Shown here: one piece after another, positions 47,734-56,422 of the stretch
How positions within the stretch are numbered: the stretch's first letter is position 1
Layout: each line of letters begins with the position of its first letter
Origin: Novosphingobium sp. Rr 2-17
GTDB lineage: Bacteria; Pseudomonadota; Alphaproteobacteria; Sphingomonadales; Sphingomonadaceae
DNA: 58,407 nucleotides
Direction of reading: 5' to 3'
Assembly (NCBI RefSeq): GCF_000272475.1
Contig: NZ_AKFJ01000026.1
Location: 1-58,407 of the forward strand
Notes under the pieces: generated by a model
Seen by the model: the letters and a program-made list of their open reading frames with translations, nothing else
What the model was told of the DNA's origin: nothing
Databases searched by the model: none
Made by a program: the position numbers and the translations under genes

Positions 47734-48238
47734 TGGAGATTATTTCGGCGATCAGCTTACCGACTATGAGCGCCAAATCCTCGATAATATCGAGAGACAT
47801 GGCTGCCACGTTACTTGTGTTTTCGACCCCGACGACAATGATGTGGATTTCAGCTATTCTGCAGGCTTTACGTACTCGCTAAACCAAGGCGAGGTGATCG
47901 TGTTCGGGCTGTCGCGCGAATTGATGCACTCGATGGTAAATGAAGTGATGCGCCAGTGCCGGGATGAAAGTCTGGTCCTAAGCGACGGCTTGAGTATCTC
48001 GGGTCTTATTGAGGGTTTCGACGTGATCGCTCGCATCATCCCTCCGCAAAACATTAAACGAGAGTTCTTCAATTCCGCGATGTGGCACCATCTAGGACGG
48101 TTTGGTGATGGCCTTTCTGTCGCATATCAGTTGGTCTGGCCTGGCGCGCAGCAGGGCCTGTTTCCCTGGGAAGAGGGCTGTCACGAGGACGTCATCGCCC
48201 TTCAACCGCCCCTCTACAGAACGAGTTTGAATTCATGA
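47729..48238 (+). CDS. DUF4262-type protein, copy 2, inside the dcw cluster
   Basis: The 169-aa protein (MSGDYFGDQLTDYERQIL) is a diverged paralogue of copy 1. Shared blocks include GCHVTCV, YSAGFTYSLNQGEVIVFGLS, FNSAMW and GLFPWEEGC. Third codon positions are much less GC-biased than in all surrounding dcw genes, consistent with acquisition from another genome. Its end (QPPLYRTSLNS) is nearly identical in DNA to that of copy 1. Both its start and stop make ATGA overlaps, so the insertion preserved translational coupling to ddl. Confidence 0.8.
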   Translation: MSGDYFGDQLTDYERQILDNIERHGCHVTCVFDPDDNDVDFSYSAGFTYSLNQGEVIVFGLSRELMHSMVNEVMRQCRDESLVLSDGLSISGLIEGFDVIARIIPPQNIKREFFNSAMWHHLGRFGDGLSVAYQLVWPGAQQGLFPWEEGCHEDVIALQPPLYRTSLNS

Positions 48239-48239
48239 G
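48203..48239. repeat. 37-base direct repeat, copy B (end of second DUF4262 gene)
   Basis: Partner of the repeat at 47697-47733; 36 of 37 bases agree. Recombination between the two copies would cleanly remove the second DUF4262 gene and leave an intact junction from the first gene to ddl. Confidence 0.9.
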
Positions 48240-49191
48240 CCTGCCTTCTCTTCGCGTTGCAGTTTTGATGGGCGGCTGGTCCTCTGAGCGGCCGGTCTCG
48301 CTGATGAGCGGCGAGGGCGTGGCCAAGGCATTGGAAGGCAAGGGCCACACGGTCATCCGCATCGACATGGGCCGCGATGTCGCGATCAAGCTGGCCGAAG
48401 CCAAGCCCGATGTCGTGTTCAACGCGCTGCACGGCGCGCCGGGAGAGGACGGGACGGTGCAGGGGATGATGGACCTGATGGGCCTGACCTACACCCATTC
48501 GGGCCTGGCGACTTCGGTGATCGCGATCGACAAGGAACTGACCAAGCAGGCGCTGGTCCCCCATGGCGTGCCGATGCCGGGCGGACGCATCGTCACGTCC
48601 GAGGAAATCCACGAGCGCGATCCGCTGCCGCGCCCTTATGTGCTCAAGCCGGTGAACGAGGGGTCGTCGGTCGGTGTCGCGATCGTCACCAACGAAGGCA
48701 ACTACGGCAACCCGATCGCGCCGGACGTGAAGGGGCCTTGGCAGGAATTCAAGGAACTGCTGGCCGAGCCGTACATCCGCGGTCGCGAACTGACGACGGC
48801 GGTGATCGGGGAGCGGGCGCTGCTGGTGACCGAACTCAAGCCCAAGTCCGGCTTCTACGATTTCGATTCCAAGTACACCGACGGCATGACCGAGCACGTC
48901 TGCCCGGCAGAGATTCCCGACGAGATCACTCAGGCGTGCAAGGACATTGCGCTACGCTCGCACCAGTTGCTGGGCTGCAAGGGCACCAGCCGTTCCGACT
49001 TCCGCTGGGATGACAGCCAGGGCATCGAAGGCTTGTTCCTGCTCGAAGTGAACACCCAGCCGGGGATGACCCCGCTCAGCCTGGTGCCCGAACAGGCGCG
49101 CGCCTGCGGGATGGATTATCCCGAGCTGGTGGAGACGATCATCGCCGAGGCGCTCGCCGATGCCAAAGCGAAAGGCGGCGGGGCCAAATGA
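48235..49191 (+). CDS. ddl: D-alanine:D-alanine ligase
   Basis: Ddl (318 aa) makes D-Ala-D-Ala for MurF. It is an ATP-grasp enzyme with AVLMGGWSSERPVSLMSG, NALHGAPGEDGTVQG, YVLKPVNEGSSVGVA and LEVNTQPGMTPLSLVPEQA. ATGA overlaps join it to the second DUF4262 gene and to ftsQ. It is the DdlB-type copy typical of dcw clusters. Confidence 0.96.
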   Translation: MSLPSLRVAVLMGGWSSERPVSLMSGEGVAKALEGKGHTVIRIDMGRDVAIKLAEAKPDVVFNALHGAPGEDGTVQGMMDLMGLTYTHSGLATSVIAIDKELTKQALVPHGVPMPGGRIVTSEEIHERDPLPRPYVLKPVNEGSSVGVAIVTNEGNYGNPIAPDVKGPWQEFKELLAEPYIRGRELTTAVIGERALLVTELKPKSGFYDFDSKYTDGMTEHVCPAEIPDEITQACKDIALRSHQLLGCKGTSRSDFRWDDSQGIEGLFLLEVNTQPGMTPLSLVPEQARACGMDYPELVETIIAEALADAKAKGGGAK

Positions 49192-50183
49192 GCCAGACGA
49201 TCCGCCGCAAGGGGACGAGCGCCCGCAAGGCCGTCGCCGCGCAAGGCACCAAGGCGAAGGTCCGCCAGGTCAAGGCCCGCAGCGGGTCGGCGGCGGACGC
49301 GGTCATTGCGTGGCTGCCGTTCTCCGAAGAACAGCTCCACCGCTTGTTCCTTGTCATCATCTTGGGCGGGGCGGTCGTGCTGGTCTGCATCGTCGCCTCG
49401 ATGGCGGGGCTGCAGACGCTGGCGGGCGCGCAGATGGCACAGATCGCCGCGCAGACCGGGTTTGAGGTCAAGCGCGTCGAAGTGCGCGGGGTCAAGAACA
49501 TCAACGAGATGAAGGTCTACGAAAAGGCGCTGGCGGAGCGTAACCGGGCGATGCCGCTGGTCGATCTCGACGCGCTGCGCCAGGAACTGCTGGGCCTTTC
49601 GTGGGTCAAGGACGCGCGCGTTTCGCGCCAGTTGCCCGAGACTCTGGTGATCGACATCATTGAGCGCAGCCCGCACGCGGTGCTGCGCAAGGCCGACCGC
49701 TTCGTGCTGATCGACGAAACCGGACACGAACTGGAAGCGGTCAACCGCAAGGACGCGGCGGGCAAGCTGATCGTTTCCGGGCCGGGTGCGGGGCAGCAAG
49801 TGATAGCGCTGGGATCGCTGCTGGAGGCCGCGCCCGCGCTCAAGCCGCGCGTTGCCGAGGCTGAGTGGATCGGCAATCGCCGCTGGAACCTGACATTCAA
49901 GTCGGGCCAGGTGCTGGCACTGCCGGAAGGCGATCGCGAAAGCGCCAGCGCGCTGGTCACATTCGCGCGGCTCGACGGCACCAACCGCCTGATCGGCGGC
50001 AAGGTGACCGCGTTCGACATGCGCGCCAAGGACCGCATCTACATGCGCGTGCCCGAGCAGGAGGGCCAGGAATTGGCGCTCAAGGCCGGGGCGGTTCCGC
50101 ATCCCGCCACCGAAACCGAGACTGAAACGCCCGCCGCCGCTAAGCCAGCCAAAGCCACCCAATCAATCCAGACGGAGGACTAG
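49188..50183 (+). CDS. ftsQ: FtsQ, division protein
   Basis: FtsQ (331 aa) links early and late divisome proteins. It has a basic cytoplasmic N-terminus (residues 1-42), one membrane helix (about 45-70, LFLVIILGGAVVLVCIVAS), a POTRA domain (GFEVKRVEVRGVKNINEMKV) and a beta domain. A Glu/Thr/Ala/Pro-rich tail follows. It ends two bases before ftsA. Confidence 0.93.
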   Translation: MSQTIRRKGTSARKAVAAQGTKAKVRQVKARSGSAADAVIAWLPFSEEQLHRLFLVIILGGAVVLVCIVASMAGLQTLAGAQMAQIAAQTGFEVKRVEVRGVKNINEMKVYEKALAERNRAMPLVDLDALRQELLGLSWVKDARVSRQLPETLVIDIIERSPHAVLRKADRFVLIDETGHELEAVNRKDAAGKLIVSGPGAGQQVIALGSLLEAAPALKPRVAEAEWIGNRRWNLTFKSGQVLALPEGDRESASALVTFARLDGTNRLIGGKVTAFDMRAKDRIYMRVPEQEGQELALKAGAVPHPATETETETPAAAKPAKATQSIQTED

Positions 50184-50185
50184 CG

Positions 50186-51466
50186 ATGCCCCCCCCCCGC
50201 ATCAGCCGCGTGTTCGGCGCGGTTAACATCGGTTCCTTCCGCATTTCGGCGATCGTCGCCGGGATCGACGAAGTGGGTGACATGATCGTGCTCGGATCTG
50301 GCCACCGCGCCAGCCAGGGCATCCGGCGCGGCTACGTGACCGATATGACGGCGGCGACTTACGCCATTCGCGATGCGATCGACCGTGCTGAGAAGATGGC
50401 CGACACCGCCGTCCAAAAAGTGTGGATCGGCTGCTCGGGGGCAGGGCTTGCCAGCCGGGTTGACCAGTTCGACGCCGAGATCGGCGGTCGCCGGATCGAG
50501 CAGGAAGATATCGACCAATTGCTGGTTTCGGCGCGCGAGGTGATCCAGCCGGACGGTCGCATGGTGCTCCACGCGCAGCCGGCGCAGTATCGGCTCGATG
50601 GCGCGCACGGGGTCGCCAATCCCAAGGGTTTGCATGCGGAGCGGTTGGGTGTCGATATCCACGTCATGCTGGCGGAAGGCGCGCCGATCCGCAACCTGAC
50701 CGAGGCAGTGCAAAGCGCGCATCTGGAAGTCGAAGCGGTGGTCGGCTCGCCGATCGCGGCGGGGCATGCCTGCTTGTCGCCCGAGGAGCGCGATCTGGGC
50801 GTGGCGCTCGTCGAATTCGGCGCCGAAGTGACCAACGTGTCGATCTACGAGCAAGGCATGCTCAAGGATATGGCGGCGATCCCGATGGGCTCAGCCGACA
50901 TCACCGATGCCATCGCGTCGGCCTTCGGCATCCGCCGCTTCCAGGCCGAGCGGCTCAAGTGCGTCAATGGCTCGGCCATCGCCAGCCCGACCGATCACCG
51001 CGAAATGATCCCGGTCAACGCGCCGGGCGAAGAAGGCAACGGACCATTGGCGCGGCATGCCGACGACAAGAACCGCATCCCGCGCGCCGAACTGATCGGC
51101 GTCATCACCGGCCAGCTCGGGGTGCTGATGGAAGAAGTGAACAAGGCGCTCAAGATGATGCGCTTTACCGGCCAGCGCGGCAAGCAAGTGGTGTTCACCG
51201 GCGGCGGCGCCGAACTGGTGGGCCTGGCGGACTATGCCCAGGCCGCGATCGGCAAGCCCGTTCGCATCGGCCGGGTGCCGCATCTAAAGGGATTGGCCGA
51301 GGCGCATATCAAGCCGGGCTTCTCCACGCTTGCTGGCCTGGTGCTTTATGCCGCTGCGGACCCGGTGGACATCCGTGCCATCGGGCGCGACCGAGGGCAG
51401 TCGGTAAGGCTTGGCTCGTTGGGCATGGCGGGGCGTGTCTATCAGGCGCTGCGGGAGTATTTCTGA
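50186..51466 (+). CDS. ftsA: FtsA, actin-like membrane anchor of FtsZ
   Basis: FtsA (426 aa) tethers FtsZ to the membrane. The first phosphate loop is [17 protein letters not shown], the second is [18 protein letters not shown], and [16 protein letters not shown] lies near the end. The C-terminus ([13 protein letters not shown]) is the amphipathic membrane-targeting helix. The start codon is followed by ten consecutive C residues encoding three prolines and part of an arginine codon, an unusual slippage-prone start. A GACGGAGGA site precedes the ATG. Confidence 0.94.
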   Translation: MPPPRISRVFGAVNIGSFRISAIVAGIDEVGDMIVLGSGHRASQGIRRGYVTDMTAATYAIRDAIDRAEKMADTAVQKVWIGCSGAGLASRVDQFDAEIGGRRIEQEDIDQLLVSAREVIQPDGRMVLHAQPAQYRLDGAHGVANPKGLHAERLGVDIHVMLAEGAPIRNLTEAVQSAHLEVEAVVGSPIAAGHACLSPEERDLGVALVEFGAEVTNVSIYEQGMLKDMAAIPMGSADITDAIASAFGIRRFQAERLKCVNGSAIASPTDHREMIPVNAPGEEGNGPLARHADDKNRIPRAELIGVITGQLGVLMEEVNKALKMMRFTGQRGKQVVFTGGGAELVGLADYAQAAIGKPVRIGRVPHLKGLAEAHIKPGFSTLAGLVLYAAADPVDIRAIGRDRGQSVRLGSLGMAGRVYQALREYF

Positions 51467-51632
51467 CCAACCGTGGCACAATCACGACGGGTATGCGTTT
51501 CTCGCGAGCACCAGGCTTTCGCTGTGGACAAAGCTTTATATTGCTTGGCTCGATGAGTCGAAGCATGCAATCAGAACGGTCAAGTTACATTCTTTTACAT
51601 TCTTCGCGCGATGGGCCTGCAGGAGAGCCACA

Positions 51633-53162
51633 ATGAGCATTAACATCGGACCGCCGGCTATCGAGGAACTGCGCCCGCGCATTCTCGTGATTGGCGTCGG
51701 TGGGGCGGGCGGCAACGCCATCGCCAACATGATCCACGCCGAAATCGAAGGCGTCGATTTCGTCGTCGCCAATACCGACGCACAGGCTTTGAACAACGCC
51801 GTCGCGGAGACGCGCATCCAGCTCGGCCCCGAAATCACGCAAGGGTTGGGCGCGGGCGCACGGCCCGAAGTCGGCCGGGCTGCGGCGGAAGAGACACGCG
51901 AAGAGATCGAGCGTTTGCTCGAAGGCGTCCACATGGTCTTTATTGCCGCTGGCATGGGTGGCGGTACCGGCACCGGCGCTGCCCCGATCATCGCCGAGGC
52001 CGCGCGCGCCAAGGGCGTGTTGACGGTGGGCGTCGTGTCCAAGCCTTTCATGTTCGAAGGCACGCGACGCATGCGCGCTGCCGCCGCTGGCATCGAAGAG
52101 CTGCAGAAGCACGTCGATACCCTGATCGTCATCCCCAACCAGAACTTGTTCCTGGTGGCCAAGGCGGACACCACGTTCAAGGAAGCGTTCCAGCTTGCCG
52201 ACGAGGTGCTGCAGCAAGGCGTTCGCTCGATCACCGACCTTATGATCATGCCTGGCCTCATCAACCTAGACTTCGCCGACGTGCGTTCGGTCATGGGGGA
52301 AATGGGCAAGGCGATGATGGGCACGGGCGAGGGCGAAGGCCCCAACCGTGCGCTGGAAGCCGCCGAGCGCGCCATCGCCAATCCGTTGCTGGATGGCGTG
52401 TCGATGCAGGGCGCCAAGGGTGTCATCATCTCGATCATCGGCGGCGACGACATGAAGCTGCTCGAAGTGGACGAGGCGGCCAACCACATCCGCGAACTGG
52501 TCGATCCGGACGCGAACATCATCTGGGGATCGGCTTTCAATCCTGATCTTCAAGGCAAAATCCGGGTTTCGGTGGTCGCCACCGGTATAGAGCAAAGCGC
52601 CGAGCAGGCGGAAATTGCTTCGCGGCCGTTGAACCTTGGTTCTTCGCGCGGTCCGATCCGTCCGCCGGTTCAGGCGCCCGAGCCGGCGCCTACGGCCTAC
52701 GCTCCGCCGCCGGCCGCCCCGGCGCCTCAGTCGTATGAGCCGGCCCCGCAGGATGTCTACGAGCCCAGCGCCGAGCTGGAATTGGGGGCTGGTGACGAGG
52801 TTTCTCCGGTTGGCAACGAAAGTGACTCGGCCCCAGGCCACGCCGCCCCAGGCCACTATGGAAACTTCGGCGGCGTGCGCGGCACGCCTCAGGCGGAACC
52901 GCTGGATGCGGGCGCTTCGGCCCAACCGGCGCCTGCTCCGGCCCCGCCTGCGCGCAGTCAGGACGAGCTTTCGCTTCAAGGCGGGCAGCCCGCTCCGGCG
53001 GCGCGTCCTCGCCCGGCGGCGGCCACTGGCAGCACTTTGTTCGAGCGCATGACCAGCCTTTCGCGTCCTCGTTCGGGGGCTGGCGAGCCTGCTGCAGAGG
53101 GTGAGGAAGACCCTGCTTCGATCAACATCCCGCGCTTCCTGGGACGCCAGAACAACCAGTAA
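51633..53162 (+). CDS. ftsZ: FtsZ, tubulin-like division ring GTPase
   Basis: FtsZ (509 aa) forms the Z ring. The GTP-binding signature GGGTGTG is at residues 109-115, the T7 loop is [12 protein letters not shown], and the conserved C-terminal peptide is near the end ([10 protein letters not shown]). Between them is a long linker rich in Pro and Ala (about residues 340-490). The ATG at 51633 follows AGGAGAG. The 166-base gap after ftsA probably contains an extra ftsZ promoter; it has two TTACATTC direct repeats (51585-51604 region) but no sure element. Confidence 0.96.
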   Translation: MSINIGPPAIEELRPRILVIGVGGAGGNAIANMIHAEIEGVDFVVANTDAQALNNAVAETRIQLGPEITQGLGAGARPEVGRAAAEETREEIERLLEGVHMVFIAAGMGGGTGTGAAPIIAEAARAKGVLTVGVVSKPFMFEGTRRMRAAAAGIEELQKHVDTLIVIPNQNLFLVAKADTTFKEAFQLADEVLQQGVRSITDLMIMPGLINLDFADVRSVMGEMGKAMMGTGEGEGPNRALEAAERAIANPLLDGVSMQGAKGVIISIIGGDDMKLLEVDEAANHIRELVDPDANIIWGSAFNPDLQGKIRVSVVATGIEQSAEQAEIASRPLNLGSSRGPIRPPVQAPEPAPTAYAPPPAAPAPQSYEPAPQDVYEPSAELELGAGDEVSPVGNESDSAPGHAAPGHYGNFGGVRGTPQAEPLDAGASAQPAPAPAPPARSQDELSLQGGQPAPAARPRPAAATGSTLFERMTSLSRPRSGAGEPAAEGEEDPASINIPRFLGRQNNQ

Positions 53163-53173
53163 GCGGTCGCCGC

Positions 53174-53204
53174 GATGCGCCTTGTCGGTTACGACAGGCG
53201 CATC
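53174..53204 (+). terminator. possible terminator hairpin after ftsZ
   Basis: GATGCGCC(T)TGTCG and CGACAGGCGCATC pair in a 13-bp stem with one bulged T and the loop GTTA, 11 bases after the ftsZ stop. No U tract follows, so it may be a Rho-assisted terminator or an mRNA 3' stabiliser for the dcw transcript. Confidence 0.45.
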
Positions 53205-53224
53205 AGCGCGGTGATAAGCTGTCG

Positions 53225-53239
53225 TTAGCGTGCGGTTAA
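53225..53239. promoter_or_regulatory. CtrA-box-like site
   Basis: TTAG-N7-TTAA on the plus strand (TTAA-N7-CTAA on the minus strand, with the flanking CC typical of the site) differs by one base from the CtrA consensus TTAA-N7-TTAA. It lies 113 bases before the TPR/SPOR gene. Confidence 0.35.
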
Positions 53240-53352
53240 GGCTGCAATCCCCTATGGCGCGTGGACGATATGGGTCGCCGGTTCGGTTGTCCTGGCCTAT
53301 GGCCGCATCGTAACGATGCCCTTCGACGTGTGGGCAAGCAGAGGACTTGAAC

Positions 53353-55524
53353 GTGCGGAACAGGGTTTGGCGGTTGCTGACGGGTGCAGCGCTTGGTGGT
53401 GTCGGTGCTCTGGCATTGTCGCCCGTGGCCAATGCCCAGCGCACGCCCGGCATCGTGCCCAGCGTTTCGCGTCCTGTCATCCAGGCCACCACGTCCGAAC
53501 GGCAACGTCTCACTGTCGCGTTGGCTCGCCTCGCACGCAACCCCCGGGACGTGTCGGCCCTGCTCGAGGCTGGCGATGCCGCGCGTGGCCTGAACGATTT
53601 TGCCGCCGCGATCGGTTTCTACCGCCGGGCCGACGAAGCGCAGCCCAACGATCCGCGCATCAACGCAGGCTTGGGCAGCGCCCTGGTCATGAGTGGCGAC
53701 GCCATAGGGGCGATTCCTTACTTCGCGGTCGCCGAGCAAAGCGGCGCGCTGCCTTCGCTGATCGCGTCGGACCGGGGCCTGGCTTACGATCTCGTCGGGG
53801 ATAGCCTGACCGCGCAGCGCTATTACCAGCAGGCGCTGGGCGTCACCACCGGCCCGACCCAGGACCAGGTGCGCAACCGCCTTGCCGTCAGTCAGGCGAT
53901 CACCGGGCAGCTCAACGCCGCGCAGACAACGCTGATGCCGCTGCTGAACAAGCAGGACAAGCCGGGTTGGCGCACCCGTGCGTTCACGCTCGCCATCGCC
54001 GGTAAGATCACTGAGGCGGTGGATACTGCCAACAAGATCCTGCCGCCGCAGTTGGCGGAGAGCATTGCGCCCTATTTGCGCTACATGCCGCGCCTCACCA
54101 AAGCGCAACAAGCAGCCGCCGCCAATCTGGGCCGGTTTCCGCGCGCATCCGAGATCGGCCACGACGATCCGCGGATTGCCGCCTATATACCGGCCTCGCG
54201 CGTGGCCGCAGCGGGATCGGGCCTGATCCCGAAGGGCGAGCCGTTCGGTGGTGCCAAGGGTTCGGACAAGCGCAAGACCACGCGCGCCGCCAAAGCCGAA
54301 GCTGCGCGCCTGGCGAATACGACACCGGCGGCGACAACCACCAACCGAGGCACCAAGGTTGCCGCGCTCGATTCTGGTCGGATCGCGCCGCCTGAGCCCA
54401 GGCCGACGATCGAGCGTACCGGCGACGAGTTGGCCGGCTCCGCATCGGGCGAGTTGCCTCCGGTTGGCGCCGCTGGCACGGCCATTGCCGCGTCCACTCC
54501 GGCGGCCAGGATGCCTACTCCTACGCCAACGCCAACTCCTATCCCGGCGCCAACTCGGGCACCGACCGCGACATCGGGCCGGGCACCCGCTCGCATCGCG
54601 GCGACGTCCGCCCCGCTTGGAACCCCGGCACGGCCAGGCTTCGATCTGTCCAGTCTGCCGGCATCCGCGCCTGCATCGTCAGCGAATCAGGCCGCTACGC
54701 TTGCTCCGACCTTGGCGCCGACCCCGGCACCCGCCGCCGCGCCAAGGCCCACGATCACCTTGCCGGCAATGGCAACCGAGGCTCCGCAAACGCCTCCGGC
54801 ATCGACGCCCCCGTCATCAACGCCCCCGTCATCGACGGACGTGACAGCGCCGGCGACGCCGCCGCCGGTTCCGGGGCCGGGCCAACGTTCGCTCACCGAT
54901 ATTTTCGCCGATCTCGGCAAGCCGACGATCGAGGCGATGCCGGCTGCGGGCGCAGTGGACATCCGCGCGATTCCCAAGGTCCGTCCCAAGCCGGCACCAG
55001 CCGTCGTGGCAGAGGAAGACGAAACGCCGCCGCCAGTCGATCTCAAGGCAAAAGGCCCCAAGGGTGTCAAAGCCAGAGCCGAATTTGCCAAAGCCGAAGC
55101 CGCGAAAGAAAAGGCCGGCAAGGAAGGCGCTGGCAAGGAATCCTCGGGCAAAGAATCTTCGGGCAAGGAACTGACCGCCAAGGAAAAGGCGAAAGAAAAG
55201 GCCGCCGCCGCCAAGGAGAAGGCGAAAAAGCCGCTGCCGCCTTCGCATCCCAGCCGCATCTGGGTGCAGATCGGCGTTGGGCGCAACAAGGACGCGATCG
55301 CCTTCGACTGGCGGCGCTGGACGCGCCAGTCGCCTGCGCTGTTCAAGGGCCGGTCGGCGTCTATCAGCGACATGGGGCGGACCAACCGCGTGCTCGTGGG
55401 GCCGTTCGAAACGCTCAAGGCCGCCAAGACGTTCGTGGCCGATGCGAAGAAGGCAGGCTTCGACGACGCGCTGCCGTGGACCAGCCCGGCGGGCCAAGTC
55501 GTCGATTCATTCTCGGCGAAGTAA
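53353..55524 (+). CDS. exported TPR and SPOR-domain protein
   Basis: The 723-aa protein starts with a signal peptide (MRNRVWRLLTGAALGGVGA..., cleavage near ANA-QR). TPR-like repeats follow to about residue 230 (DVSALLEAGDAARGLNDFAAA), then a long low-complexity part with Pro/Thr repeats and a Lys/Ala/Glu region (KESSGKESSGKELTAKEKAK). A C-terminal SPOR-type domain ends the protein (PSRIWVQIGVGRNKDAIAFD; VGPFETLKAAKTFV). SPOR domains bind denuded glycans at the septum, so a role in division is likely, matching its place after ftsZ. GTG at 53353 follows AGAGGA; a TTG six bases earlier is possible. Confidence 0.85.
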   Translation: MRNRVWRLLTGAALGGVGALALSPVANAQRTPGIVPSVSRPVIQATTSERQRLTVALARLARNPRDVSALLEAGDAARGLNDFAAAIGFYRRADEAQPNDPRINAGLGSALVMSGDAIGAIPYFAVAEQSGALPSLIASDRGLAYDLVGDSLTAQRYYQQALGVTTGPTQDQVRNRLAVSQAITGQLNAAQTTLMPLLNKQDKPGWRTRAFTLAIAGKITEAVDTANKILPPQLAESIAPYLRYMPRLTKAQQAAAANLGRFPRASEIGHDDPRIAAYIPASRVAAAGSGLIPKGEPFGGAKGSDKRKTTRAAKAEAARLANTTPAATTTNRGTKVAALDSGRIAPPEPRPTIERTGDELAGSASGELPPVGAAGTAIAASTPAARMPTPTPTPTPIPAPTRAPTATSGRAPARIAATSAPLGTPARPGFDLSSLPASAPASSANQAATLAPTLAPTPAPAAAPRPTITLPAMATEAPQTPPASTPPSSTPPSSTDVTAPATPPPVPGPGQRSLTDIFADLGKPTIEAMPAAGAVDIRAIPKVRPKPAPAVVAEEDETPPPVDLKAKGPKGVKARAEFAKAEAAKEKAGKEGAGKESSGKESSGKELTAKEKAKEKAAAAKEKAKKPLPPSHPSRIWVQIGVGRNKDAIAFDWRRWTRQSPALFKGRSASISDMGRTNRVLVGPFETLKAAKTFVADAKKAGFDDALPWTSPAGQVVDSFSAK

Positions 55525-55574
55525 CGCTGGCGTAACTCGGGCGCGCCTGACGCTTGCCTTGCAACGGCATCGTA

Positions 55575-55600
55575 TTAAGGGTCGGTTAGCCTTATCCACA
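55575..55600 (+). promoter_or_regulatory. CtrA-box-like site next to a DnaA box
   Basis: TTAA-N7-TTAGCC (55575-55591) is one base from the CtrA consensus TTAA-N7-TTAACC. It is followed immediately by a perfect DnaA box TTATCCACA (55592-55600). They lie about 110 bases upstream of the YbjN gene start, suggesting cell-cycle control of that gene. A single DnaA box does not make an origin. Confidence 0.4.
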
Positions 55601-55711
55601 CGCTGTGAACAGACTTGTGCAGTTTTGCGCAGGCTATCGTCGTAGACGCATTGGCAGTCCGCCCAGGTACACGCATCCATGCGGCAGGTTATCGCGAAGG
55701 CGCTGGAGCGA

Positions 55712-56230
55712 ATGTCGGAAATTATGAGGACGGTTCAGGACGATATCGACCGCGACGACGAAACGGCCCCGGTAGAAATGCTGGCCTCGCTGTTCGAAGC
55801 GCGCGATTGGCCCTTCGAATTCCCTAACGAGGACGAGATTTCCGCCGAGATCAAGGGCGCTTGGGCGACCTACCAGTTCCAGGCGATCTGGCGCGCGGAG
55901 GATCGCGTGCTGCAACTGCTGTGCCTGCCCGATATTCGCATCGCCGAGGGCAAGCGCGCCGCCATCCACGAGGCGCTCGCGCTTATCAACGAGCAGCTTT
56001 GGCTCGGTCACTTCGATGTCTGGTCGAGCGGCGGCGTGGTGCTGTACCGCCATGGCTTGATGCTCGGCCCCGACGGGCTGCTCGGCCCTGGCCAGGCGCA
56101 GATGGTGGTCGAGGCCGCAATCGATGAATGCGACCGCTTCTATCCCGTGTTCCAGTTTATCCTGTGGGGCGACAAGACCCCTGCCGAAGCGCTCGCTGCC
56201 GCTATGGTGGATGCTGCTGGAGAGGCGTGA
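55712..56230 (+). CDS. YbjN domain-containing protein
   Basis: The 172-aa soluble protein (MSEIMRTVQDDIDRDDETAP) has a YbjN-type fold, a type III secretion chaperone-like sensory transduction domain. Its core includes AWATYQFQAIWRAEDRVLQL, LALINEQLWLGHFDVW and a C-terminal ECDRFYPVFQFILWGDKTPAEAL. I favour the start at 55712, which has GGAG close upstream; 55679 and 55724 are alternatives. The function in Alphaproteobacteria is unknown. Confidence 0.85.
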   Translation: MSEIMRTVQDDIDRDDETAPVEMLASLFEARDWPFEFPNEDEISAEIKGAWATYQFQAIWRAEDRVLQLLCLPDIRIAEGKRAAIHEALALINEQLWLGHFDVWSSGGVVLYRHGLMLGPDGLLGPGQAQMVVEAAIDECDRFYPVFQFILWGDKTPAEALAAAMVDAAGEA

Positions 56231-56263
56231 AGGTTCGGTCTTGATCGCGATGGCAGTTTAGGG

Positions 56264-56295
56264 CGGTCATTCCCGCAGCGGCGGGAACCCATCTG
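56264..56295. repeat. REP-like dispersed repeat, single unit
   Basis: GGTCATTCCCGCAGCGGCGG followed by GAACCCATCTGATG is the same element as the three units between kdpB and kdpC. It is extragenic, between the YbjN gene and proC, and can form a CCCGC/GCGGG hairpin. Confidence 0.75.
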
Positions 56296-56422
56296 ATGCG
56301 ATGTCGGCCTGCCACCGCCATGGGCTCCCACGCATCCCGCCCGCACGAACACGCGCACCCTTGGCAGGTCTTGCGCCCTGGCCTAACCGGCCCCTTCGAA
56401 CGCTGACGAGGACGTGCATTTC

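Noticed and set aside
54530..54570. Short tandem repeats as a CRISPR or minisatellite
   Set aside because: They are in-frame Pro/Thr codon repeats within the SPOR protein, with no spacer pattern.
55592..55600. Perfect DnaA box as a possible replication origin
   Set aside because: It is a single perfect box, with only near matches elsewhere (about 51526 and 58158). There is no AT-rich unwinding region or box cluster, and no dnaA, dnaN or hemE nearby.
56126..56420. Minus-strand frame over the region before proC
   Set aside because: It crosses a dispersed repeat and the end of the YbjN gene and has no family character or ribosome site.
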